Below are positions 1 through 7,084 of a stretch of 9,368 bases of DNA, in pieces. Under the pieces are notes generated by a model. It was not told the DNA's origin, did not search any database, and saw only the letters and a program-made list of their open reading frames with translations. Every line of letters starts with the position of its first letter. The stretch's first letter is position 1. Origin of the DNA: Eshraghiella sp964441705 (GTDB lineage: Bacteria > Bacillota > Clostridia > Lachnospirales > Lachnospiraceae); NCBI GenBank assembly GCA_964441705.1, contig CAYTWF010000087.1, positions 1 to 9,368 of the forward strand, read 5' to 3'. A program made the position numbers and the translations under genes.

Positions 1-34
1 AGAGTTTATACTTTCTTAATGTTTACAGATTGTA

Positions 35-1816
35 CTACTTTTTCTCCAAAATAATATAAAGAGCATCGACCTTTTCCCTTATTTTATAACCTTTTTTACA
101 TATTGCGCTTATCTCATCCTCTGAAATCTCACCAAATCTCAAGTCCAGAACATAGTAATCTGATACCACTGCAGGCTTGTTAGTATAGGCTGTAGTATAT
201 GGATATTCGTACAGCTCCTCCCTGTCAGAAAGATGGGCAACGAAGAAGGTGCTTGCCTCCACTGACGCATCCTTAGGGATTGATTCCATAGCTGCATCCA
301 GTAATTCATTGTTCTCCTTCTCATAGGTATAATTGTCAAAATAATACGATTTTGTAAAGGTTGTTACCGGTAGAAATACAACTGCCGCACATATTGCAGC
401 TGAACACATAAAACGTCTGGATTTCTCCGTCAGCTGTGCATAATTCTTGATTGCCATATAGAACAGTATTGCAGTTGTACCAAATACATACTGGAAAAAT
501 ATTGAATGCTGATACTGGTAATCCGATGCAAAATTAATCAGCAGAACCGGGATTATCAGTATGAAATCTGATATTTTTCTTGATGCAAAGGACAGAAATC
601 CAACAGGCAGAAACATCTGCAGCATAAAGGTAAGTCTGTCTGTGGAAAAGCACTCGCTAAGAACATATGCGGGATTAGCGGCAAAATTACGGATAACATC
701 CATAAGGCTTCCGCTTGTTCCACTGACCCTGTAATTATTGAATCTGCTGCTCATAATTCCCAGCCCAAATCTGCCCATAAGCGAAGATACAATAAGGAAA
801 TAAGCTACACTGAGAAGCATAAGAACTGTTCCCTTAATATATTTCTTTTTGCCAAGAACCATATACAGCCCAATGCAGGCAAGATACATTGGTGCATCCT
901 CTTTAACAAGTGCAGTAAGGACTGCAAAAATAATAATTCCCCTTGTGTTGTCCTTCTCTATAAAATAGAAAAGCCACAGCATCAATGGAACGAGAAAGCA
1001 ATTCTCATGGAGGTCATAATAGGTTCCGCAGGCAAGCGCAGGATAAAGTGCAAACATCACACCAATTGCGGCTGTTGCAGATTTGCTCAGTCCAAAATGC
1101 TTGCACAGCTTATATACAGGTACGATTCCACTCACAAGTGTTACAATTTGAAGAACCTCCAGTGTAACCGGTGACGGAAAAATAAAATAAAAAGGAAAAT
1201 ACAGATAATAAATAGGAGAAAAATGCACTGCAAAATGTGACAGCAGACTGCCTCTTTCAACTGTAGTCAGTGGCTGCAGCGTAGTCCTCATATAATGGAA
1301 CATCTGACTCCATATGCCAAAATCAAAGGCCGGTGCCCTATAGGTAAGATAACGTATTACCATAACCGAGCCAACATAGCCTGCATATAATACCGCGGCA
1401 GCGGCATAAATTATTATAAGTGTGCTTTTCTTAGTAATCTCTGCAAATTTTTGAGTATTATTCACAGCATATACTATAGAAAGAGCAAGTACCGCACTGA
1501 TACCAAGCATATAGCCAGGCTCCTGATTCTCAGACACTGTCAGATAGCCATACAATGTGAGCAATACCATTGGTCCATAGGTTTCAACCCACTTAAACAC
1601 ATTGAAATACCCCAGCGCACAGAAAAACACAAAAAACAATGTAATAAAGCATATATACATTGCCATGTCTACGTTTCCTGTAAAATCTGCTGAATTAAAT
1701 ACTACGTCAGTCTTAATAAAGAAAAGTACAGCCGTTACCAGCCATGCCAGCACCAGTCTTACAAGCACCTTTTCAATTGTTGTCTCTTCTTTTATTTTCT
1801 TAAAAATATCTCTCAT
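35..1816 (-). CDS. DUF2079 family multi-pass membrane protein
   Basis: This 593-residue integral membrane protein has roughly a dozen hydrophobic segments spread from residue ~18 to ~480 and a soluble C-terminal part of about 100 residues. It carries signatures I recognise from DUF2079: FDFGIWSQ (about 164-171), DLHEN (about 268-272) and LVKED (about 303-307). DUF2079 proteins are thought to share the GT-C glycosyltransferase-like membrane fold, so a role in transferring sugar from a lipid-linked donor is possible, but substrate and reaction are unknown. The ATG at 1816 is chosen because AGAGGG lies 4 bases upstream; the frame stays open to a TTG at 1831, but that has no ribosome binding site. 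The gene starts 26 bases after the DUF1653 gene, so the two are probably co-transcribed. No terminator is visible in the 34 bases after the stop, so the transcript may continue left. Family call fairly sure, function not. Confidence 0.85.
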   Translation of the reverse strand: MRDIFKKIKEETTIEKVLVRLVLAWLVTAVLFFIKTDVVFNSADFTGNVDMAMYICFITLFFVFFCALGYFNVFKWVETYGPMVLLTLYGYLTVSENQEPGYMLGISAVLALSIVYAVNNTQKFAEITKKSTLIIIYAAAAVLYAGYVGSVMVIRYLTYRAPAFDFGIWSQMFHYMRTTLQPLTTVERGSLLSHFAVHFSPIYYLYFPFYFIFPSPVTLEVLQIVTLVSGIVPVYKLCKHFGLSKSATAAIGVMFALYPALACGTYYDLHENCFLVPLMLWLFYFIEKDNTRGIIIFAVLTALVKEDAPMYLACIGLYMVLGKKKYIKGTVLMLLSVAYFLIVSSLMGRFGLGIMSSRFNNYRVSGTSGSLMDVIRNFAANPAYVLSECFSTDRLTFMLQMFLPVGFLSFASRKISDFILIIPVLLINFASDYQYQHSIFFQYVFGTTAILFYMAIKNYAQLTEKSRRFMCSAAICAAVVFLPVTTFTKSYYFDNYTYEKENNELLDAAMESIPKDASVEASTFFVAHLSDREELYEYPYTTAYTNKPAVVSDYYVLDLRFGEISEDEISAICKKGYKIREKVDALYIILEKK

Positions 1817-1842
1817 TATACCCTCTGCCAAATTTTATAGTA

Positions 1843-2412
1843 TTATCTTAATCTGCTGCATTCAAAATGTGCCATTGTCTGCAGACAATTAATCAGCTGT
1901 TCAATTCTTCCATCAAGCGCACCCTCTTCAATTGTCAAATCAAGACTTGCAGCTATATCATTAACCAGTCTGTCATTCAGATGCTTCTTAATGCCGTTAA
2001 GATATTCAATTCTGGCGGCACACGTATCGCAGTCAAAAAATCCCATAAGATATGGATTAACCTCGTCCTCTGACGGCACTGTCTCCTCGGTCTGTGTTGT
2101 TTCCAAGTCAGCTTCCTTATCTGCAGTATTCTGGTATGCCTGACTGACGGTACTGTCCATGTTCCCGCTGTTATCTCTACTGACCCTTTCAAATCTGTAA
2201 TGCTGTGTCACCTCAGGATATTTCTCATGGTCAACCTCACTCATAAACATATCATAGGGTCTGATATAGGTCTTAAAGTCACCATATAAAGCCTGATACA
2301 CTACATAGCTTTCGCCTGTCTCTGAATGTGACGCAACTGTAATTATCTGGTAAAGCTTATTCTTAAAATGTCTGTATAAATCTCCTGGTATTAATTTCCT
2401 TGAATCATCCAT
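1843..2412 (-). CDS. DUF1653 domain protein with acidic linker and helical C-terminal domain
   Basis: This is a 189-residue soluble protein. Residues ~6-78 match the small DUF1653 fold: a PGDLYRHFKNKLYQI start, then VVYQALYGDF and RPYDMFMSEV. DUF1653 is a short beta-rich domain usually found alone in proteins of about 70-80 residues, and its function is not established. Here it is followed by an acidic, Thr/Glu-rich linker (about 79-119) and a probably helical domain (about 120-185) with FFDCDTCAARIEYL and NDRLVNDIAASLDL, a layout I associate with Lachnospiraceae homologues. There is no signal peptide, so it should be cytoplasmic. The ATG at 2412 is preceded by AGAAAGG at a spacing of 7. It is first in a probable operon with the DUF2079 gene. 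The domain name is secure; no function is assigned. Confidence 0.85.
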   Translation of the reverse strand: MDDSRKLIPGDLYRHFKNKLYQIITVASHSETGESYVVYQALYGDFKTYIRPYDMFMSEVDHEKYPEVTQHYRFERVSRDNSGNMDSTVSQAYQNTADKEADLETTQTEETVPSEDEVNPYLMGFFDCDTCAARIEYLNGIKKHLNDRLVNDIAASLDLTIEEGALDGRIEQLINCLQTMAHFECSRLR

Positions 2413-2452
2413 AATATAGCCTTTCTGTTATGTGTCAGATTGCAAAACTTAC

Positions 2453-2469
2453 TTGTTATTGTATAACAA
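2453..2469. promoter_or_regulatory. Perfect 7-3-7 palindrome upstream of the DUF1653 gene
   Basis: TTGTTAT and ATAACAA form a perfect inverted repeat around TGT. It lies 41 bases upstream of the DUF1653 start codon, between that gene and the terminator of the preceding gene. On the minus strand it contains TATACA, a possible -10 box, but the best -35 candidate (TTGTTT) is only 15 bases away, so the promoter is poorly defined. The symmetry and place suit a repressor operator; an AT-rich chance palindrome is the alternative. Confidence 0.35.
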
Positions 2470-2477
2470 AGTACAGT

Positions 2478-2509
2478 AAAAAACAAGGACTGCCAGCCCG
2501 GCAGTCCTT
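2478..2509 (-). terminator. Rho-independent terminator of the surface protein gene
   Basis: A perfect 10-bp stem (AAGGACTGCC pairing with GGCAGTCCTT) closes a 5-base loop. Read on the minus strand it is followed by GTTTTTT. It lies 23 bases beyond the stop codon of the surface protein gene at 2532 and isolates that gene from the DUF1653/DUF2079 unit. The plus-strand side has only four T-equivalents, so it should act mainly on minus-strand transcripts. Confidence 0.9.
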
Positions 2510-2531
2510 AAAAGGGAACGAAATTATACTA

Positions 2532-4238
2532 TTAATTATGTTTCTTGATAAGTGCATATGCACCAAGTCCTGCTATGAAGAAGCCCGAGATGCCAAGTAA
2601 TGCTTTGAAAAGGTCCATATCTACCTGTTCTCCTGAATCTGTATCAGCCTCAACCTCTCCACGCTTGGTTGATGTAACAGTCGTTGTCTCAGGGTCTGAA
2701 TCAGCCTCAACCTCTCCCGGCTTGGTTGTCTCATTAACTGTTGTCTCTGTATCTGCCTCAGTCTCTCCAGCCTTAGTTGTCTCATTGGCTGTAGTCTCTA
2801 CAGTCTGTGTCTCCATAACCGTAGCACTCTCTGTTTCTGTAATACTTTCTGTTTCAATCTGTGCAGTAGTTGTCTCTGGTGTCGCTGTTGTTGTCTCCGA
2901 TACTGCTGTTGTTGTCTCTGGTACTGCTGTTGTTGTCTCCGGTGTTGCTGTTGTTGTCTCCGGTGTTGCTGTTGTTGTCTCCGGTACTGCTGTAGTTGTC
3001 TCCGGTGTCGCTGTTGTTGTCTCCGGTGTTGCTGTTGTTGTCTCCAGTGTCGCCGTTGTTGTCTCTGGTGTTGCTGTTGTTGTCTCCGGTGTTGCTGTTG
3101 TTGTCTCTGCTGCTGTAGTTGTCTCTACTGCTGTTGTTGTCTCCGGTGTTGCTGTTGTTGTCTCTGCTGCTGTTGTGGTTGTCTCTGCTACTGTTGTTGT
3201 CTCTTCCTCTACAACCGGAGTCTTTAATGTAAATACGAAATGAATCTCACCGCCATTGGTAAAATTCTTACATATGAATCTGCCTGATGATGTATTGCTC
3301 ATGAAAAAATTATTATTAGGTAATAAAAATGTACCAACGGCCTCATCTGTCTGTACTGTTACATTGCTGTTGCCATAGAAGTTAAATAGTACCTTGGCAT
3401 TGGCAAGTGAAAGAGCCTCAAGATTACCTGTTGAATTAGTTCCTATTCCATTAACCTTATTTCTTGTTAATGTAAAGGTTGAAGCAGTGTACTGGGATAA
3501 ATCTACATTGATAACGCATAAGTCTGCACTGCCTGTGTTAATTGTCATATCTGGATTAGCAAGCTCAACTGCATTAACAGTCAGATACTGAATCTTATTG
3601 GTTCCGTTGAAAGTAATTGTTGAGCTGTCAATATCTGCATCCTGAGTGCTTTTTCCGGCATATGTAGCTGATAAAGCTCTTAGTCTTGTAAATTCATCCT
3701 GAAGATTAATAAACTGATTATCAGGATTACTGTACATAACATTGCCAATATTAGAAGCTGCTGTAACCTTTATTCCATTAACATACCATTCTGAAGCATT
3801 CCTAAGTTCAACATTGGTAGTACCAACAATAAGTGTATCTGCCTTAATATCCTGACTGCTTGGGCGGAAATTCGGGTCTGCAATGTATACAAGTCCTTTT
3901 ACATTATTGGTATATGCTCCCGCATTAAAGTTAGCGCCCTGATTGAACACACTTGTTGCAAGGTTGCTGTCCATGTGTCCGTTCAATGTAGTTGTACCCT
4001 CTACAAACAATCCAAACTCTGTAGCTACTCCCAGCTGGTCAAATAATGTTGCATACGCATCTGAATACTTTGATGCATCTGCTGTATAGCTTTGTGCTGT
4101 CTTAAGCTTCCATACCGAATCATTACCAGCCTTAACCAGGTGGCTTAATCCGTTAACACCTACAAGTACTGAACCAATCATAAGCATCCCCGTTAATGCC
4201 CATGCCCCAATCTTAGATACTGCTTTGTTCATCCTCAT
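2532..4238 (-). CDS. Choice-of-anchor A surface adhesin-like protein with ETTT repeat stalk
   Basis: This is a 568-residue exported protein. Residues 1-38 form a signal peptide (basic start, hydrophobic core about 12-30). Residues ~60-336 resemble the choice-of-anchor A (putative adhesive) domain. The diagnostic end is AKVLFNFYGNSNVTV, then GTFLLPNNNFFM, then a GEIHFVF motif near 330-336, which parallels the family's NFP, GTILAPNA and GEIHNYPF motifs. Residues 344-459 are a Thr-rich stalk of 17 ETTT units, followed by degenerate ETTK/GEVEAD repeats (484-536). The tail is a hydrophobic segment (about 543-563) ending in KKHN. That tail looks like a wall-sorting signal, but no LPxTG-like pentapeptide precedes it, so membrane anchoring or an unusual sortase site must be considered. 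GGAGG at 4249-4253 supports the ATG at 4238 over the one at 4232. It is monocistronic, with its own terminator. A surface-binding role is inferred from the domain; the ligand is unknown. Confidence 0.85.
   Translation of the reverse strand: MRMNKAVSKIGAWALTGMLMIGSVLVGVNGLSHLVKAGNDSVWKLKTAQSYTADASKYSDAYATLFDQLGVATEFGLFVEGTTTLNGHMDSNLATSVFNQGANFNAGAYTNNVKGLVYIADPNFRPSSQDIKADTLIVGTTNVELRNASEWYVNGIKVTAASNIGNVMYSNPDNQFINLQDEFTRLRALSATYAGKSTQDADIDSSTITFNGTNKIQYLTVNAVELANPDMTINTGSADLCVINVDLSQYTASTFTLTRNKVNGIGTNSTGNLEALSLANAKVLFNFYGNSNVTVQTDEAVGTFLLPNNNFFMSNTSSGRFICKNFTNGGEIHFVFTLKTPVVEEETTTVAETTTTAAETTTATPETTTAVETTTAAETTTATPETTTATPETTTATLETTTATPETTTATPETTTAVPETTTATPETTTATPETTTAVPETTTAVSETTTATPETTTAQIETESITETESATVMETQTVETTANETTKAGETEADTETTVNETTKPGEVEADSDPETTTVTSTKRGEVEADTDSGEQVDMDLFKALLGISGFFIAGLGAYALIKKHN
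2631..2789 (-). repeat. Degenerate ETTK/GEVEAD repeats near the C-terminus of the surface protein
   Basis: About three imperfect copies of a 17-20 residue unit occur at residues ~485, 502 and 522. They read NETTKAGETEAD, NETTKPGEVEAD and TSTKRGEVEAD, separated by short acidic/Thr stretches. They differ in composition from the neighbouring ETTT stalk and probably form a negatively charged spacer near the membrane. Confidence 0.75.
2862..3209 (-). repeat. 21-bp coding tandem repeat (ETTTATP units)
   Basis: Seventeen units begin with ETTT (residues 344-459 of the surface protein). Units 6-17 keep a strict seven-residue, 21-base period (mostly ETTTATP, with AVP, ATL, AVS variants). The first five are 6-7 residues long and less regular. 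Neighbouring units are nearly identical at DNA level, differing at a few third positions and at T/A/V codons. The period is a multiple of three, so gain or loss of units changes stalk length without breaking the frame. Such Thr/Pro-rich stalks are typical surface spacers and possible O-glycosylation sites. Confidence 0.9.
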
Positions 4239-4322
4239 TTTCTCTTTTCCTCCATAATATCGTATATAGTTTGTTCCCTTTTTGAACTGTTATAAATATA
4301 CCCCAACCACTGCATAATTTTT

Positions 4323-4339
4323 ACCCCCTTTTAGGGGGT
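4323..4339. promoter_or_regulatory. Perfect GC-rich palindrome in the divergent intergenic region
   Basis: ACCCCCT and AGGGGGT form a perfect inverted repeat around TTT, in otherwise very AT-rich DNA. It ends 4 bases before the -35 box of the protease promoter. On the other strand it lies about 30 bases upstream of a possible -10 (TATAAC, complement of 4289-4294) of the surface protein gene, whose -35 is weak. A site shared by two divergent promoters would suit a regulator binding here. It could also form a short hairpin, but no T-run follows on either strand, so a terminator is unlikely. Confidence 0.45.
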
Positions 4340-4343
4340 GATT

Positions 4344-4372
4344 ATGACATTTTTTCAGTAAATTCATATATT
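4344..4372 (+). promoter_or_regulatory. Sigma-A-type promoter of the subtilase gene
   Basis: The -35 box is ATGACA (4344-4349, five of six to TTGACA), followed by a 17-base spacer and a -10 box TATATT (4367-4372, five of six). Transcription would start near 4379, giving a leader of about 30 bases. The leader carries AGAGGGGG, a strong ribosome binding site, 7-8 bases before the ATG at 4410. Confidence 0.65.
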
Positions 4373-4409
4373 AAAATATATATAACTGCCAAAAAGAGGG
4401 GGATTTATT

Positions 4410-5309
4410 ATGAAAAAGATACGGCAGCTGCTGTCAATTGACCGTATACACAGAAGCGAAATTCTGGGGCAGGGAATTGGAATTGCCATTTTGGATACCG
4501 GAATATATTCTCACAGAGATTTTAAAGGAAGAATAGTAGAATTTAAAGACTGCACCACTGCCAATCGTACTGCAATGTATGATGACAATTCTCATGGTAC
4601 CCATGTAGCCGGAATTGCAGCCGGTTCAGGTGCAGCAAGCAAGGGCTCCTATACAGGAATGGCTCCTGCTGCCACAATTATTCCCATCAAAGTCCTTAAT
4701 CGCAAGGGGCATGGTGATTCCTCAATAATTATGAAAGGAATCCAATGGCTGTGTGCCAACCATATAAAGTACAATATACGAGTTGTCAATATATCCATTG
4801 GAACCCCCTCCTCCACCTGTGCTGACGAATCCAGTGGTCTTGTACGCGCTGTAGATTCCATGTGGGATATGGGAATTACGGTTATTGTCTCTGCCGGTAA
4901 CAATGGTCCCGGCTACCACACAATTACAACTCCCGGAATCAGCCGTAAAATAATTACTGTTGGCTCCAGCAACCATATTTCCTCTCCAGATGCCTACAAT
5001 GGTACAATCAGGACCTACTCCGGTAAAGGTCCAACCTTTTGTGAGATTCCCAAACCTGACATTGTTGCACCAGGCGCTGATATTATAAGCTGTCACAATC
5101 AGCGTAACGGTTATACAGCAAAAAGCGGCACCTCCATGTCCACGCCAATCGTGTCTGGAGCCGCCGCTCTGGTATTTTCATATAATAAAACACTGACTAA
5201 TAATGAATTCAAACAGCTGCTGTGTCAAAGTGCTGACAATCTTGGTTACGACCGCTACACTCAGGGCTGTGGTCTAATCAATATTACACGCCTGCTGTCA
5301 CTTTGTTAA
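4410..5309 (+). CDS. S8 family subtilisin-like serine protease, no signal peptide
   Basis: This 299-residue peptidase has the complete subtilase catalytic set: Asp29 in AILDTGI, His62 in NSHGTHVAG, oxyanion Asn164 in SAGNNGPG, and Ser242 in SGTSMSTP. The catalytic domain begins almost at the N-terminus (the Asp is at residue 29), so there is no room for a signal peptide or the ~75-residue prodomain of secreted subtilisins. This is the build of intracellular, AprX/ISP-like subtilases, so a cytoplasmic protein-turnover role is inferred. Release by a non-classical route cannot be excluded. The protein ends soon after the catalytic Ser region, with no added domains. It is the only plus-strand gene here, divergent from the surface protein gene and with its own promoter. 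Its last 12 bases overlap the end of the convergent DUF885 gene. Family call very sure; substrate unknown. Confidence 0.93.
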   Translation: MKKIRQLLSIDRIHRSEILGQGIGIAILDTGIYSHRDFKGRIVEFKDCTTANRTAMYDDNSHGTHVAGIAAGSGAASKGSYTGMAPAATIIPIKVLNRKGHGDSSIIMKGIQWLCANHIKYNIRVVNISIGTPSSTCADESSGLVRAVDSMWDMGITVIVSAGNNGPGYHTITTPGISRKIITVGSSNHISSPDAYNGTIRTYSGKGPTFCEIPKPDIVAPGADIISCHNQRNGYTAKSGTSMSTPIVSGAAALVFSYNKTLTNNEFKQLLCQSADNLGYDRYTQGCGLINITRLLSLC

Positions 5310-7070
5310 CCAGCTGGAAAGCTCGCTTCTGTATACATCAAATGGTGCAACTCCCATGTCCACTATCCACTGGTGATACTCCTTCAGGTTAAAACTGCTG
5401 CCAAGTGCATCCTCAGCCTCCTGTCGAAGCTCGTTCATATAGATATGTCCTACCGTATATGGAAGCATTAAACCCGGGTCTCCTACAACAGAATAAAATA
5501 TTGATGCAACTGTATTATCTTCACTATCATAATCTGTATCTACATCAATATACTGAGACAGGTAATCATAGGTATCATCCAAATCCCAGCCCTCATAATT
5601 AACACCAACATCAATTCTGGAGCTTAGTACATATGAGAACATATCATTTAGCTCAAGAAGTGTTTTCAGGCTATCCTCAACCGGAAGGTAATCATAGGTA
5701 CAGGTAGATGCATATTCCGCCCAACCCTCGCTTGCTCCAATAAAGGACAAAAGTTTCCTTACAGTTGGAATGTTCTGATTATTATAAAATGAGGTATACT
5801 GATACAGATGTCCCGGAAATCCCTCATGGGTAAGCGTTGCATACAGCATCATTGCATTATCCTCAACCGCTGAGCCATTCACCTTAATATTATTAACATT
5901 AATGTTATCAATTCTTGCCGTTACGTAATAGGCTATTGAACCCTCGACCTCACAGGCTTTATTCTGATACTCAATATTGTAGCTGGTAGTTACCGGCTCA
6001 GGGAAATCCTCCTTCATCTTATCAAGAGCATATTCCAAAACCTCCTGTGGAGTATCAAAGTCCGGCTGATAATCAAAGCTGTTCTGATATTCCTCATAAT
6101 CTACAGATGCAATCGCAATAAGTGTTTTCATTATATTGGACATTTCATTGTCAAGCAGCTCTATAAGCTCATCTGCAGATATATCACAGCTTGTTTTATC
6201 TCTGATTATAGCACTGTAAAGGTCATTGCCTTCCTCTCCATAGCCACATAGTCCTCCAGCATTAGTACCTGTTCCCTTAAGCTCAAGAAGAAGCTCTCTG
6301 GTGTCTGTATATATTGGATTAAAATAGGTTGTTACATATTCCTCATTTTTGCTTTCATATGCCTTAGTATCCTCAGAAGAAAGGTTCATCGCATCTATCT
6401 TATCATTAAAAGAGGCAATAAGTGGGTCAACCTCTGCATCTATATATCCATCGCACTGGTCAACAATCTGGTCAACCAGATAATCTGACATAAAATAGCC
6501 TTCCTCAGACTGCTCTCTAAGGTAATCGTACACCTGATTCATATATCTTGGAACGTCCTCAAGATACATAAAATAATGGTCAATGTCCTCTGCATCATAG
6601 AACTGATATTCAATAAAATTCGTTGAAAGATTGCCTATAATTCCGGAATTCAGGCCCATAATATTCTGTATAAGATATGAGCCATTATACATTATCTGTT
6701 CCTCAAAATATTCCATAAGGACATCATAGGTAAGCTGCTGTTCCTGCGTTAAGTCCTCCTTTTGAAATGCCTTAAGGTGATTATAGTACTCCTCAAGGGA
6801 ATCCTCGCCTTCCTTGGTGCTCTCCCGTGTAAACTCGCCCAGCGTATAATCGCTGTCCTCAAAGGATACACCATAATCAGCCTCGTCTGTCACATTGTAA
6901 TGTGCATTAAAGCTGTCTGAAGCAATCAGATCATTTACTATGGTTTCACAGAATTCATCAAATTTTGTCTGAACCTCCTGTGGAGTATTTTTGTGCATAT
7001 CGCAGCCAGTTATAGATATGACAACTGCCACTGACATTATTACAGCACATAATTTTCTGATTAATTTCAT
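5298..7070 (-). CDS. DUF885 family metallopeptidase-like lipoprotein
   Basis: This 590-residue exported protein has a lipoprotein signal peptide: a basic start, a hydrophobic core, then the lipobox SITGC with the lipidated Cys at residue 23. It should be tethered to the outer face of the membrane. The C-terminal half carries HEGFPGHLYQY (His415, Glu416, His421) and EGWAEY (Glu448). In DUF885 proteins the matching HEG/A-x-PGH and EGWAxY motifs are taken to be a zinc site related to gluzincin peptidases. The length is typical for the family. All expected ligands are present, so it is probably active; the substrate is unknown, with peptides most likely. The ATG at 7070 follows GGGGG at 5 bases and lies 14 bases after the stop of the upstream GTPase-like gene, so co-transcription is likely. 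No terminator is seen at its 3' end, where it runs 12 bases into the convergent protease gene. Confidence 0.88.
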   Translation of the reverse strand: MKLIRKLCAVIMSVAVVISITGCDMHKNTPQEVQTKFDEFCETIVNDLIASDSFNAHYNVTDEADYGVSFEDSDYTLGEFTRESTKEGEDSLEEYYNHLKAFQKEDLTQEQQLTYDVLMEYFEEQIMYNGSYLIQNIMGLNSGIIGNLSTNFIEYQFYDAEDIDHYFMYLEDVPRYMNQVYDYLREQSEEGYFMSDYLVDQIVDQCDGYIDAEVDPLIASFNDKIDAMNLSSEDTKAYESKNEEYVTTYFNPIYTDTRELLLELKGTGTNAGGLCGYGEEGNDLYSAIIRDKTSCDISADELIELLDNEMSNIMKTLIAIASVDYEEYQNSFDYQPDFDTPQEVLEYALDKMKEDFPEPVTTSYNIEYQNKACEVEGSIAYYVTARIDNINVNNIKVNGSAVEDNAMMLYATLTHEGFPGHLYQYTSFYNNQNIPTVRKLLSFIGASEGWAEYASTCTYDYLPVEDSLKTLLELNDMFSYVLSSRIDVGVNYEGWDLDDTYDYLSQYIDVDTDYDSEDNTVASIFYSVVGDPGLMLPYTVGHIYMNELRQEAEDALGSSFNLKEYHQWIVDMGVAPFDVYRSELSSWLTK

Positions 7071-7084
7071 ATTGACCCCCAGTC

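Noticed and set aside
1817..1831. TTG start five codons upstream for the DUF2079 protein.
   Set aside because: No ribosome binding site precedes it, and the AGAGGG within this stretch fits the ATG at 1816.
2862..3209. CRISPR-like array.
   Set aside because: The repeats are head-to-tail 21-bp coding units without unique spacers and stay in frame in a surface protein.
2545..3243. Long plus-strand open frame of Val/Ser-rich repeats opposite the ETTT stalk.
   Set aside because: It is the antisense reading of a 21-bp repeat that has no stop in this frame; it lacks a ribosome binding site and a plausible protein composition, while the minus strand has a coherent exported protein.
4649..5096. Minus-strand open frames inside the subtilase gene.
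   Set aside because: The plus frame has the full set of catalytic motifs, a promoter and a ribosome binding site; the antisense frames have no recognisable domain.
5298..7070. Classical HExxH zinc peptidase assignment for the lipoprotein.
   Set aside because: The motif is HEGFPGH, with four residues between Glu and the second His, which fits DUF885 rather than the standard HExxH families.
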